DNA of 64,000 bases from Neorhodopirellula pilleata (GTDB lineage Bacteria > Planctomycetota > Planctomycetia > Pirellulales > Pirellulaceae), in contig NZ_SJPM01000016.1 of assembly GCF_007859915.1 (NCBI RefSeq), positions 53,445 through 117,444 on the forward strand. The letters are read 5' to 3'. This document shows, piece after piece, positions 36,101 through 44,783 of this stretch; the stretch's first letter is position 1; each line of letters starts with the position of its first letter. Position numbers and translations under genes: made by a program. The notes beneath the pieces were generated by a model. It was not told the origin of the DNA, ran no database searches, and saw only the letters and a program-made list of their open reading frames with translations.

Positions 36101-37600
36101 CGCCTTTTGTGAGGTTCCCTGATCGCTGCGCCAATAGCGATCGCGTCCCCAAGAGTTGAACGAACCGTGGTCATGCGTTTCCAGCACCGTATCGAACACG
36201 TCGCAGCGTTCGATCAGATGGCCACCCCAGGCACCGTCGCCAATGTTGATCCCAGCGCGAGCGCAGTCGTAAATGGAGCAGTCACGCACGGTGATCTCTT
36301 GCGACATTTCCATCTGCACGCCGGCGGGTTGCCGCTCAACACGACCGATGCCATGAATCAGACAATCCTCGACGGTCCCGAGCGATGGAAAATTCTGCGT
36401 CTTGGGTCCCGGCGTGCGATCGATCTTCTCTAGGTCGTTCTTCTGCCCATACTCAAACAAAGGATCGCGAACCGCATCGGGGTCACCGACAAAACACACT
36501 CCACTCGCACCAGTATCATGAATGTGCGTTCCCTTCACCACGGTGCCGCGGTTGTAGTTGTTGACAAAAATCGCGTTGCCACCGACTTGATCAAATTCGC
36601 AATCGACAATGTGGATGTCTTCGGTTCCCGTCAACACGAAAGCGCCACCACGATAGATGGCCCAATCACTGCGCAGCATCTGTTCTTTGGTCTCCATGAA
36701 AGTCCTCGCAGCATGACGCACGGCGAAACCTTTCATCGTGATATTTCGGACGGGCGACTCTAGCGACCCTTGAAACTCGACCAAGTGTTTGAGGCGAACG
36801 ACTTCGACGACTGCATTTGCAAGATCGACGCCGGAGACCGGCATGTAATACAGCGTTGATGTCGTCACGTCATGAAACCATTCCGCCGGAGCATCAAGCT
36901 CTTCAAAAATGTTTTCCACCATTCGGAATTCATTGTGCATTCCCGACTTGCGGTTGTTTTGCCAGCCGCCTTCGTAGGTCACTTCACCGTTCGAGTCTTT
37001 ACCGGTGATTTGGTAGTGGTATCCGCCCCAACGCGAACGGTGCATCGCATGGATATAACCGCCTGTCGGATCGGCCCAAGCCGCTGCTCGCTCTATTGAA
37101 AATGCGTCAGCGGCAAAACCTTGATACGCCTCCGTCGGTTTGCTCGCATCATAGTTCGGATAGCGTGCCATTCGTTGGCTCTGGCCATCGACGAAGAGTT
37201 GATCGATGACGAGTCCAGCAGGTGTCATGGCTGCGAAGATTCCGTTACGGTACGGCTGCCACGCAAGACTCAGCTTGGTTCCGCCGCTCAGCACGGCTCC
37301 GCCTTCATGCTCGGCGGCGTAAACGACCGGGTGCTCATCCGAACCTGAATCCGCTGGCTCAAACACGATCGTTTCAGGCAAATAGTAAACGCCATCGGCA
37401 ACATGAACGGTCACCGACTCGATTCCGGAAAACGTCCGTGCGAGCGATTGGGCTTTCGCAAGACTTGCGACCGGTGACGATTGCGTGCCTTGATTGGTAT
37501 CACTTCCTGACGGGCTGACATAGATGTCACTTGCCAGCGTTGACTTGGCAAAACCAAAAACCAAAAACAATGAAACCGCAGTCAGTTTGGTGAACTTCAT
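33191..37600 (-). CDS. Four-module fusion: beta-helix / PDZ / F5-8C-like / sulfatase
   Basis: Secreted 1469-residue multimodular enzyme. Signal peptide 1-23. Residues about 25-690 form a GH141-type right-handed beta-helix (DIYVSPSGSDTNQGT start; CEFDQVGGNAIFVNNYNRGT coils). About 715-805 is a PDZ domain (GGVALTKVSKTSAAAKAGL, ENDLIQAVNGKPV). About 815-970 is a discoidin/F5-8C-like sandwich (LIDGKLNQGYGP, VYGSNASSDPGWD). About 1000-1469 is a complete sulfatase with PNIVFLMTDDQRWDMFGCYG and CMPSRATMFTG, Cys1053. Fusing a predicted fucosidase-type helix to a sulfatase suggests sequential desulfation and sugar removal. The frame is continuous; both catalytic modules look intact. PDZ domains usually bind peptides, so its role here is unclear. 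Confidence 0.9.
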   Translation of the reverse strand: MKFTKLTAVSLFLVFGFAKSTLASDIYVSPSGSDTNQGTQSSPVASLAKAQSLARTFSGIESVTVHVADGVYYLPETIVFEPADSGSDEHPVVYAAEHEGGAVLSGGTKLSLAWQPYRNGIFAAMTPAGLVIDQLFVDGQSQRMARYPNYDASKPTEAYQGFAADAFSIERAAAWADPTGGYIHAMHRSRWGGYHYQITGKDSNGEVTYEGGWQNNRKSGMHNEFRMVENIFEELDAPAEWFHDVTTSTLYYMPVSGVDLANAVVEVVRLKHLVEFQGSLESPVRNITMKGFAVRHAARTFMETKEQMLRSDWAIYRGGAFVLTGTEDIHIVDCEFDQVGGNAIFVNNYNRGTVVKGTHIHDTGASGVCFVGDPDAVRDPLFEYGQKNDLEKIDRTPGPKTQNFPSLGTVEDCLIHGIGRVERQPAGVQMEMSQEITVRDCSIYDCARAGINIGDGAWGGHLIERCDVFDTVLETHDHGSFNSWGRDRYWRSDQGTSQKAVDADPDLPFLDAVKTTTIRNSRWRCDHGWDIDLDDGSSNYDIYNNLLLNSGLKLREGFRRHAWNNVIPYGSFHPHVWYDGSKDQVYANIFAFAHRPARMSSPYVNETMVDRNLFTTQDPSILKASEKLGWDKHSVLGDPMFVDPASGDFRVKEGSPALQLGFKNFPMDQFGVKKASLKAIAETPAIPDLTAGRSPNAPVKTVRLAKSNPVWLGATLHSIEGEEFSAFGTNKEDGGVALTKVSKTSAAAKAGLRENDLIQAVNGKPVATVEKLFGELSKTESASVKLKVIRDQQARELTVERPSVVEIESSSSANGFKKLPLPSSTSAIVTTNQKTSDDPISTLIDGKLNQGYGPIFGNGIRVGAYKMDLGSSSSVAAVTSWSFNKGGKRGAQILTVYGSNASSDPGWDLTKFTAIGNIYTGEATAEYTAASLRSPEGKPLGKFRWIVWAVSPVTETGGGENTAFQEFAVEAEASADVQSESQRGSNENSKPNSEEVSGLPQTARPNIVFLMTDDQRWDMFGCYGRNDVETPNIDKLAAQGVVFDNAYYAVAICMPSRATMFTGRYFSDHRSGFTYPYDRAIPKEEFADSYPAQLKQAGYRTGFVGKFGTRLEEMEKSVAESFDYFVVGDNVYFPKGDPGLEQIYRHDRPRQERTLKKGDAMIRFLETQPIEQPFCLSISFDAVKNDKDSDMYAPHVERFKDRQMWVPENWVAGKNDRLPDVLDHCRGTYLHVARTATPEQYQNVARRFAVQGYTVDLQVERLMAKLEEMGVLENTVVIYTSDNGRFHGSQGLFDKAILYEEAMKEPLIIFDGRAPQSQRGRRVDAMVSSVDIAPTILSLAGLKTPEIVKGRDLRGLLKGTQDLSQWRDAVLLENFFIQEIHAAGVKKRPDIPELNDELIAGNRSYRTQGIRTDRYKYFRYHEHDPVIEELYDLAKDPHELNNLVSNPEYADVLSKLRTKTEELLAEAIK

Positions 37601-37654
37601 ATTCAGTCGATGGTGAGTGTTCAGTCGGTAGTGAGTAAGCTGCTACTGAAAGTT

Positions 37655-40600
37655 CTACAGTAGGTCTTCAATTCTTTGTAAAGTAACACGCCGAAGGTTC
37701 ATTGGCTGCCAATGCCCAGCATCCGGTTTGATCTGAACACTGCACGGACCGGGTTGGCCGATATCGATCGTCCCCAAAGTCTTTTCTACGTATGCGCCAT
37801 AACTCCCGGTGGAAGTTGCCTCAGCCTGTTGCAATTGTCCTGGGAGTCCAAAGCCAAACTGTGTCTTCTCATTCTCGACCGACATGATGGCGTCAACCCG
37901 ATATCGTCCTGGTCGGTCGATACTGATATTCCACTCAACCCACGCTTGTGAGTCGATCCAGTGTCCTATGTGTGGGACATTGTCGTGAACGCGAACATCA
38001 GCTTGCGGGCTGCCTTCGTTGTTGTGGATATAGGCTGAGTCAGCGGAAAGCACGAGCAACCCCTGTGATCCCGGTGTGGGTAATTGAATCCCGACGTCGA
38101 GTGTGCCGTTGACTTTCAATGCGATCACACTTGCGAATTCGTCGGGTGCCTCGGCTGGCAATGACAACTCAATCCCAGCGTCAGTCGTTTGCGCGGTCAA
38201 GACAGTGCCGTCTGACAACAAGTTGACACTCTGCACTTCGTTCTTAACGCCTGGCACCAGCAACTTTCCGTCCTTTGGCCAATTGAGGACATGTAAGTAC
38301 AACAGCGTGTCGCCTTCGACCGATTTCGCTGTACAGCGTCCCCAATCCAACTTGGGAAGTGGACTGGCTGATGTTCCATGGATGGACTCGCCATTGATCT
38401 TCATCCACTGACCGATCAACTTCAGCCGCTCGACAGACTCTGGCATAAGAGTTCCTTCGCCGGTAGGGCTGACGTTCAGCAAGTAGTTCCCACCCTTGCT
38501 GGCGATATCAATCAAATTGCGAATCAATTGTGCGGGCGACTTGAAATCGTTGTCGCCTTTTTTGTAGCCCCAACTGCCACTGATCGGCATACAAACTTCC
38601 CAGTCTTCGCCAGCGGGTGCTTGCTGAGGAATGTTGCGTTCAAATGTTTTGTAGTCGCCACGATAGCCTTCACCCAAACGATCATTCGTAATCACGTTGG
38701 GTTGCAACTTGGTCAACGAATGCAATGCATCGAACGATTCCTGGCTCATCTTGCGAGGCGTGTCCCACCAAAAGATCCCAATCGGCCCGTATTCAGTCAG
38801 CAGTTGGCGGACTTCGGGGACAGCTTTCTCGTTGACATACTCGTCGGTGCTGACCCGTTTGATCGACTTGTCCCAACTGTTGCCGAAACCACCGGGGTGA
38901 TGCCAATCCTGGGCCTGTGAATAATAGAAGCCGAACTTGATGCCCTGTTTCTGACAAGCATCAGCAAGTTCCTTCATGATGTCACGCTTGAAGGGCGTCG
39001 CCTCGACGACGTTGTAGTGGGTTGCTGTGGAACCAAACATCGCGAACCCGTCATGGTGTTTGGCGGTGATCACGATGTACTTCATGCCTGCTTGTTTTGC
39101 GAGCCCGACAAACTCGTCGGCGTTGAACTTCGTCGGGTTGAACTGTTTTGCATACTTCTCGTATTCAGCGATCGGTATCTGGCCCCGAGCCATCATCCAT
39201 TCGGCACTGTTGGGCAACTTTTGACCGTTGTATTCGCCCCCGGTCACCGAGTAGACACCCCAGTGAACGAACATCCCAAACTTGGCTTCATGCCACCAAT
39301 CCAGTCGAGAGTCACCACTTGGTCCAGCTTCAAGCTTTGCTTGGTCCGCGGTCAACCTCGTCACGACAACGTAATACGCGCCCAATTCACCTTCGGGGAT
39401 TTGGAATACTGGGGCGAGTTGATGCGATCCCTTTTTGAGTTCAGTGACAAAGCTTACGTCTTCGGCGTCTTCCCCGACGGGCTTCCGATCGAGATCCTTG
39501 CCATCGATTCGAAGGACTCCATGCGTAGCACCGATGGCATTTCCAACCACGGCGCGAAACGCTCTATCAGCACCGGGAACATTTTCTCCTGCCGGAAGCG
39601 CCGCGTTGATCGCGGCTCCCGATTCGACCGGCCAGCGGCGGAGCGAAATCCGATACATTCCATCTTCGATTACCTTCACCGCCCAATAACCTAAGTGCTT
39701 GAGTTTCTCGGAATCAGCATGTTTGCGGTCGGCTTCGCGAATCGATCCTTGGTGCCAAGGAGGATAGATTTCCTGGATCCAATCGTGAGCGGTGAGGTTG
39801 ACGACGGGATGCTCGGGGTGACCGAGGTAGATCTCGGTGGTCTGTGAGAACGTCGGTTTGAGTTCCGCCCACCATTGTTCATAGAATTCTCGCATCTTTG
39901 CGACAACGTCTGGATTGTCGTTGGCAATGTTGTTCTTCTGTCCGGGATCGACGGCAATTTCGTAAAGTTCTTTGCCGTTGATGAGTCGATACTTCTGGGA
40001 CATGACCGACGAACTGCGCCACTTGATCGGATCGCGAACGCGCTGAGAGTCACTGATCACGAAGCGTTCTGGCCAGTCAACTTTTTTGGTCGGATCAAGC
40101 AAGCTGGCAATTGAGACGCCATCAAACTTCACGCCTTCCGGTTTCTTCACACCGGTCATCTCGAGAAGCGTCGGGACAATATCAACAGCGTGCGTTAACA
40201 CAGGAACGTCATGCCTTTGAGTGATACCGCCGGCTGGCCAACGAAGAAAAAACGGGACTCGGTGACCACCTTCATACGGGCTACCTTTGCCGTCTCTCAT
40301 CCCCGCGTTATAGACCTTCGCACCGCTGGCCGTTCCATTGTCCGTGGTAAAAACGAAGATCGTATCGTCGGCGACTCCGAGTTCTTCGATCAACCGGCGG
40401 GTCTTGCCAACGTTGTCGTCGACATTCGTGATCATGCCATAGAACGCGGCAATGCTATCGGACTGATCTTTGTACATCTCGAAGTATTCGGGCGGGCAGT
40501 GCAGCGGCTTGTGGGGCGCGTTCGTTGAGATGTAGGCAAAGAATGGCTTCTGCTGTTTGGCACATTTGCTAATGAATGCGTTGGCTTGCTCAAAGAAGAC

Positions 40601-41143
40601 ATCGGTACAAAACCCCTTCGCTGGGACGACTTCGCCGTTGTGGAAATAGGATCCGTCGAAGTACGCGTTGTCCCAAAGGTCGGGAGTTTGCCCGATACCG
40701 CCACCGCCATGCCGAAAGACTTCTGTAAAACCACGATCTTCGGGACGATAGGGATAGTTGTCACCGAGGTGCCATTTCCCAAACATGCCGGTCTCGTAAC
40801 CAGCGTCGGCGAACATTTGACCAACCGTGACTTCGTTCTCACGCAACATCGAACGGCCCATGATGGTGTGCCAAACCCCAGTCCGATTCGTCCAGTGACC
40901 CGTTAGTAGCGAGCACCGCGTGGGAGAGCAGGTGGGAGCAACGTGATAGTCGCTCAATCCAGAGCTTTCGGACGCCAGTTTGTCGATGTTGGGTGTCTTG
41001 ATAATCGAATTTCCGGTGCATCCAAGGTCGCCATAGCCTTGGTCGTCCGAGATGATAAACACGACATTTGTGGCAGCCGCAGTAAGGGCACCCGAGAGGA
41101 AAAGCCCAACAGTGAGCAGGTAGATGCAAAGTTTCTGAGTCAT
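37655..41143 (-). CDS. Bifunctional sulfatase-GH29 alpha-L-fucosidase fusion
   Basis: Secreted 1162-residue protein. Signal peptide 1-24. Residues about 25-470 are a sulfatase (NVVFIISDDQGYGDLGC; CSPTRCSLLTG with Cys72; FGKWHLGD; FTTDNGTASG). About 470-610 form a sandwich (LGHPEHPVVNLTAHDW onward). About 625-965 are a GH29 barrel: WWHEAKFGMFVHWGVYSVTG, AKHHDGFAMF, nucleophile strand GIFWWDTPRK with Asp near residue 796, and GGNYLLNVSPTGEGTLMPES. The C-terminal 190 residues look like carbohydrate-binding sandwiches (NNEGSPQADVRVHDNVPHIG). A sulfatase joined to an alpha-L-fucosidase strongly implies sulfated fucose as substrate. First gene of the run leading to the helix/sulfatase fusion 54 bp downstream. 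Confidence 0.94.
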   Translation of the reverse strand: MTQKLCIYLLTVGLFLSGALTAAATNVVFIISDDQGYGDLGCTGNSIIKTPNIDKLASESSGLSDYHVAPTCSPTRCSLLTGHWTNRTGVWHTIMGRSMLRENEVTVGQMFADAGYETGMFGKWHLGDNYPYRPEDRGFTEVFRHGGGGIGQTPDLWDNAYFDGSYFHNGEVVPAKGFCTDVFFEQANAFISKCAKQQKPFFAYISTNAPHKPLHCPPEYFEMYKDQSDSIAAFYGMITNVDDNVGKTRRLIEELGVADDTIFVFTTDNGTASGAKVYNAGMRDGKGSPYEGGHRVPFFLRWPAGGITQRHDVPVLTHAVDIVPTLLEMTGVKKPEGVKFDGVSIASLLDPTKKVDWPERFVISDSQRVRDPIKWRSSSVMSQKYRLINGKELYEIAVDPGQKNNIANDNPDVVAKMREFYEQWWAELKPTFSQTTEIYLGHPEHPVVNLTAHDWIQEIYPPWHQGSIREADRKHADSEKLKHLGYWAVKVIEDGMYRISLRRWPVESGAAINAALPAGENVPGADRAFRAVVGNAIGATHGVLRIDGKDLDRKPVGEDAEDVSFVTELKKGSHQLAPVFQIPEGELGAYYVVVTRLTADQAKLEAGPSGDSRLDWWHEAKFGMFVHWGVYSVTGGEYNGQKLPNSAEWMMARGQIPIAEYEKYAKQFNPTKFNADEFVGLAKQAGMKYIVITAKHHDGFAMFGSTATHYNVVEATPFKRDIMKELADACQKQGIKFGFYYSQAQDWHHPGGFGNSWDKSIKRVSTDEYVNEKAVPEVRQLLTEYGPIGIFWWDTPRKMSQESFDALHSLTKLQPNVITNDRLGEGYRGDYKTFERNIPQQAPAGEDWEVCMPISGSWGYKKGDNDFKSPAQLIRNLIDIASKGGNYLLNVSPTGEGTLMPESVERLKLIGQWMKINGESIHGTSASPLPKLDWGRCTAKSVEGDTLLYLHVLNWPKDGKLLVPGVKNEVQSVNLLSDGTVLTAQTTDAGIELSLPAEAPDEFASVIALKVNGTLDVGIQLPTPGSQGLLVLSADSAYIHNNEGSPQADVRVHDNVPHIGHWIDSQAWVEWNISIDRPGRYRVDAIMSVENEKTQFGFGLPGQLQQAEATSTGSYGAYVEKTLGTIDIGQPGPCSVQIKPDAGHWQPMNLRRVTLQRIEDLL

Positions 41144-41617
41144 GAGTTATCGCGACATAATTGGGTTTGCGGTCAGAGCGTGTGTTCAGTTGAGCGTCGG
41201 GCTTGTGAGCCATCAACGCACGAAAACAGAAGAGCGTCTCCGTCATTTCAGACACAGCAGACGAGCCGTAGGACACTTTAACTGGACAGTGGCACGTTTG
41301 TGAACGCGAAGACGCTTGAAGCCGGGATGTTGGGAAAACGAAGGCTAAACAACGTGGTAAAAAAGATGACGATTCGCACTCTTCGATGTCGTTCTCACCC
41401 CAGTTTCCAACAGCCTCTCTAAGCAGACCTATATGATCTGCACTGCACGAACAAGTAGCAATGACGTTTTGCGACACGCAACTAAGGAATTGCGACCTCT
41501 GTTTCCACATTGCTGCGAAAGCACTGGCTGATTGCTGTCCACAACACGCGGTGAAACCTGCGTTTTGGGAAGAAAAGTAGAAACGATCAACGCTGCAGGA
41601 CCGATGCCCGGACCTCG
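41144..41617. other. Leader region upstream of the sulfatase-GH29 gene
   Basis: A 474-bp gap containing operator-like site 2 (41469-41496). A minus-strand open frame of 223 codons (40839-41510) runs through it and into the fusion gene, but has no signal peptide or family resemblance and contains the operator motif, so I do not call it. No other feature seen. Confidence 0.5.
41469..41496. promoter_or_regulatory. Tandem 21-bp-spaced operator-like motif, site 2
   Basis: Perfect direct repeat TTGCGAC at 41469 and 41490, start to start 21 bp, with ACGCAACTAAGGAA between. The element matches site 3 at 23 of 28 positions. The flank CAATGACGTTTTGCGACA from 41459 matches site 1 at 9000. It is 326 bp upstream of the sulfatase-GH29 start at 41143. 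Probable operator for a regulator that binds as two half-sites on one DNA face, such as an AraC-family protein; the regulator gene is not visible here. Confidence 0.65.
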
Positions 41618-43048
41618 TCAGTAGCTGTAGTCAGCACCATCGCGACTGAGTTGGCAGCTTGCTTCCAGGGCCTCAAGTGATTGCATCATCTTTGCAAGCA
41701 CGTCGGGCATCTCTGCGGCGAGATCATGCTCTTCGAAGGGGTCGCGACTCAGATCGTAGAGACGAACTTGCCCGTTCGGTTTTGCTTCCCGCAAGAGTTT
41801 GAAGTCGCCACTGATGATTGACTTGCCATCGATTTCATCATGCAATCGGCGGAAACCAAAAAACAAATCCCTGTCGCGCCGCACGACTTTCCCACTGATC
41901 ACCGGCATCAGGTCGATCCCGTCAATCGTCCTCGATTTTTGGCTTGAGAACGAATAGCCCACGATGCCCGCGATCGTCGGAAAGTAGTCGATCGTTGAGA
42001 CACGCACGTCGGTCTTTGTGTCGGGTTTAATCACACCCGGCCACTCGGCGCAAGCTGGTACCAGCACACCGCCCTCGTACATTTGATGTTTGTGACCTTT
42101 AAATGGCCCCGCCGACGCGATGCCTTTCTTTGCGGCGCCATCGGAGGGCCCATTGTCGCTGCAGAAGAATACGAGCGTGTCTTTTTCGACACCGAGTTCT
42201 CGAAGTTTGTCTCGCAAACGCCCAATTTGCTCGTCCATCGCTGTGATCGCACCGTAGTAATTCTGACGTGATTGTCCGCGTTTGGCATACAGCTTTTTGT
42301 ACTGCTCACCAGCGACAACGGGCTCATGTGGAGTATGAAACCAAACGGTTACAAAGAAGGGTTGTTCTTTGTTCCGTTCAATGAAGGGGATCACTCGATC
42401 CATGATAACACGACTGTCATCACCCTCAAGATTTTCGGTCGCTTCTTTTCCGTTGTGCATGTAAGGAAAGCCACCTTTCCAAGGCTCACCCACCTTGTTG
42501 GATTTACTGTCCCAGCCCTTGGGCGTCACGGTCGGATCCCAAGTTGGCACGGCGCTCGTCGTGGCAAAGACTTCGTCAAACCCATGGTGTGACGGCGGCG
42601 AATAGTGGCCACGCGTTCCAAGTTCATCCGGCTTGACCCAACCGATGTGCCACTTACCGAAAAAACCATTGGAGTATCCTTTGCTCTTGAGCATCTCAGC
42701 AATCGTTGTCTCACCGACTCGCAATCCAGACGTGTGCGCAGCAAGGATTCCGTAGCGAAATGGAAAGCGACCTGTTAAACAGCTACCACGCGTTGGCGAA
42801 CAGAGCGGTGCCGCTGCGTAGAATCGATCGAACCGCACGCCGTTCTTCGCCATACTGTCTAAGTTCGGCGTAATGATGTCCGCATTGCCGTTGAACCCGA
42901 CATCACCCCATCCTTGGTCATCGCTCATCATCAGAACGATGTTTGGCAAACGAGGTTGCGCCTCGTTCTCAGCCGATACACAAGCTGCACTGGAGGCGAT
43001 ACAGACGCAGAGGGTAAATATGATCTTCTGATTTATCAATCTATTCAC
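41618..43048 (-). CDS. Sulfatase (type I, CSPTR), GTG start
   Basis: Secreted sulfatase, 476 residues, signal peptide about 1-26 (IIFTLCVCIASSAACVSA). Motifs: LPNIVLMMSDDQGWGDVGF, CSPTRGSCLTG with Cys83, FGKWHIGWV, FCSDNGPSDGAA and a C-terminal LYDLSRDPFEEHDLAAEM. The only start that includes the signal peptide is a GTG at 43048; the codon directly upstream is TGA, so the frame cannot begin earlier. No clear Shine-Dalgarno sequence is visible. It follows the S1_7-type sulfatase at 43212-44783 after a gap that holds hairpin repeat A. Confidence 0.94.
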   Translation of the reverse strand: MNRLINQKIIFTLCVCIASSAACVSAENEAQPRLPNIVLMMSDDQGWGDVGFNGNADIITPNLDSMAKNGVRFDRFYAAAPLCSPTRGSCLTGRFPFRYGILAAHTSGLRVGETTIAEMLKSKGYSNGFFGKWHIGWVKPDELGTRGHYSPPSHHGFDEVFATTSAVPTWDPTVTPKGWDSKSNKVGEPWKGGFPYMHNGKEATENLEGDDSRVIMDRVIPFIERNKEQPFFVTVWFHTPHEPVVAGEQYKKLYAKRGQSRQNYYGAITAMDEQIGRLRDKLRELGVEKDTLVFFCSDNGPSDGAAKKGIASAGPFKGHKHQMYEGGVLVPACAEWPGVIKPDTKTDVRVSTIDYFPTIAGIVGYSFSSQKSRTIDGIDLMPVISGKVVRRDRDLFFGFRRLHDEIDGKSIISGDFKLLREAKPNGQVRLYDLSRDPFEEHDLAAEMPDVLAKMMQSLEALEASCQLSRDGADYSY

Positions 43049-43106
43049 TCAAGACGAAATGTTGGTTTGTGTTTCACTGCGACGAGTCGCTGTCTATCAA
43101 TGATGG

Positions 43107-43179
43107 GTCGACGGCGCTAGCCGCGGGTGTTATCGGGGAACGAAGACCCTGCCGGAACGGTGGCTAGCGTCATCGGCTC
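43107..43179. repeat. Hairpin repeat, family A, copy 1
   Basis: Left arm GTCGACGGCGCTAGCCGCGG (43107) pairs imperfectly with GGTGGCTAGCGTCATCGGCT (43159) around a spacer of about 30 nt. The core GACGGCGCTAGCCGCGGGT is shared with the copies at 53279, 56364 (diverged) and 60168. It lies between two sulfatase genes on the minus strand. Possible roles are transcript processing, termination or a non-autonomous mobile repeat. Confidence 0.75.
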
Positions 43180-43211
43180 CGATTTAAGGTCTAGAAGATA
43201 ATTGACCGTAC

Positions 43212-44783
43212 TTAGCGGAGCCAGTCTGGAAGTGACTCGTCGGCTTCCCATTGCTCGATCCGACGATCAAGCGAGTCACCATTCCACGTATCGCTGCCAG
43301 CGGGCAAAGCATTGGTTTTGGGTAACCACCTCTTGTGTTCAGCGATGACGGCGGAGTGTGCCGCATTACCAGCAACGTTTTTGTGTTCGTTCGGATCCGT
43401 TCGATGGTCGTATAATTCTTCCGTTCCATCTCGATAGTGAATGTATCGCCAATCATGACTACGAACAGCGTAGTTGCCGTAGTACCAACTCGTTAGTACT
43501 GGGTGATCACTTTTCCGCGACGGCTCCTTCATCATAGGAACCAGGCTACTGCCTTCCAATTTTGGTGCCGCCGGCAAGTCACATAACTCGACCAGTGTCG
43601 GGTAAACGTCCAGCAGACTCACCGGCTCGCTGGATCTGGAGTCAGCCAGGGAAACACCGGGCGCCTTGAAAAACAACGGCACCCGAGTCGATTCTTCCCA
43701 CAACGCTTGCTTTCGCCAGTGTTTCTTCTCACCCAGATGTTGGCCATGGTCAGACCAAAGAACGACGATCGTGTTGTCGGCATACTTGCTATTCTCGAGC
43801 GCATCAAGCACCTTGCCCGCTTGGGCGTCGACGAATGAAACGCTCGCCAAGTAGCCGTAGACCATTTCCTTCCAATAGGTGTCACTCAGGTTCACGACGG
43901 CGTAGTGATCACCCGACCGAATCGTTCCATAAGCGATGGACTTTCCCATCATTGGGATGTCGGACATTTCATCATCAGGCACTTCGGGGATGCGAATCTC
44001 ATCGAGATCGTACATGTCGAAATATTCTTTCGGTGCGGTGTAGGGGACGTGTGGTCGCACAAACCCAACGGCGAGAAAGAACGGCTTGGTATGATCGTGG
44101 GTGAGTTGATCGACCGCCCAATCAGCAATCAGCTCATCGAACATTTTCCCGCCAGGCATATCTTCGCGATCCAGTGCGCCGTAGCACAACGAATTTCCGT
44201 CGGAGTATTTTTTGCCGTAGCGGTCAATGATCTGACTGCCATTTTTCGGAAATGGATAAAAGTGTTTGCCGCCGTATCCATCACCCCGTGCGAGCAAGCT
44301 TTTGGGAACTTTGTAACCTGGCGCAGTTTCATCCCAGAAGTCTTTCGTGCGATCTCCGTAATCTGAAACTCCTTGGTGAAACACTTTTCCGACCGCCAGA
44401 GTTTCGTATCCGTTATCCCTGAAGTGTTGTGGCAGCATCTTGTGCTCCCCCATCACTTGGTCGTACGTCTTACGCATACTCGACGTCGAGCTGTACCAAC
44501 CCGAAGTGCTCGGATGAATCCCGCTCAGCAGTGAATTTCGTGACGCCATGCAGACGGCTTGTGAGCAATGCGCATTAGTAAACAGCATGCCTTGCGTCGA
44601 GAGCTTATCGAGATTCGGTGTCTTGGCTTGTGGGTTGCCTCCCATTGCTCCTTCCCAATCGTTGAGATCATCGATCGAGATAAACAGCACATTCGGTTTG
44701 CCCTGCGTGAAGGAATCATCAGCCACGGCATGCACCGCGAACATTAAAAGCAACAACAGAATGAAATTTGATGGCTTCATCAT
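43212..44783 (-). CDS. Sulfatase (iduronate-2-sulfatase-like, CMASR)
   Basis: Secreted 523-residue sulfatase with signal peptide FILLLLLMFAVHAVA. It belongs to the branch typified by iduronate-2-sulfatase: KPNVLFISIDDLNDWEGAMG, the motif VCMASRNSLLSG (Cys78, with Ala instead of Pro at the third position, which is allowed), VGFVRPHVPYTAP, LWSDHGQHLGEKKHWRK and WEESTRVPLFFKAPG. The C-terminus SDTWNGDSLDRRIEQW is echoed by a remnant at 49298-49384. An upstream gap of 264 bp (to 45048) shows nothing recognisable. Members of this branch desulfate 2-O positions of uronic acids or fucose-like sugars; the exact substrate is inferred only. Confidence 0.94.
   Translation of the reverse strand: MMKPSNFILLLLLMFAVHAVADDSFTQGKPNVLFISIDDLNDWEGAMGGNPQAKTPNLDKLSTQGMLFTNAHCSQAVCMASRNSLLSGIHPSTSGWYSSTSSMRKTYDQVMGEHKMLPQHFRDNGYETLAVGKVFHQGVSDYGDRTKDFWDETAPGYKVPKSLLARGDGYGGKHFYPFPKNGSQIIDRYGKKYSDGNSLCYGALDREDMPGGKMFDELIADWAVDQLTHDHTKPFFLAVGFVRPHVPYTAPKEYFDMYDLDEIRIPEVPDDEMSDIPMMGKSIAYGTIRSGDHYAVVNLSDTYWKEMVYGYLASVSFVDAQAGKVLDALENSKYADNTIVVLWSDHGQHLGEKKHWRKQALWEESTRVPLFFKAPGVSLADSRSSEPVSLLDVYPTLVELCDLPAAPKLEGSSLVPMMKEPSRKSDHPVLTSWYYGNYAVRSHDWRYIHYRDGTEELYDHRTDPNEHKNVAGNAAHSAVIAEHKRWLPKTNALPAGSDTWNGDSLDRRIEQWEADESLPDWLR

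Noticed and set aside
40839..41510. 223-codon minus-strand open frame over the leader of the fusion gene
   Set aside because: Overlaps the sulfatase-GH29 gene in another frame, contains the operator repeats, and has no recognisable domain.
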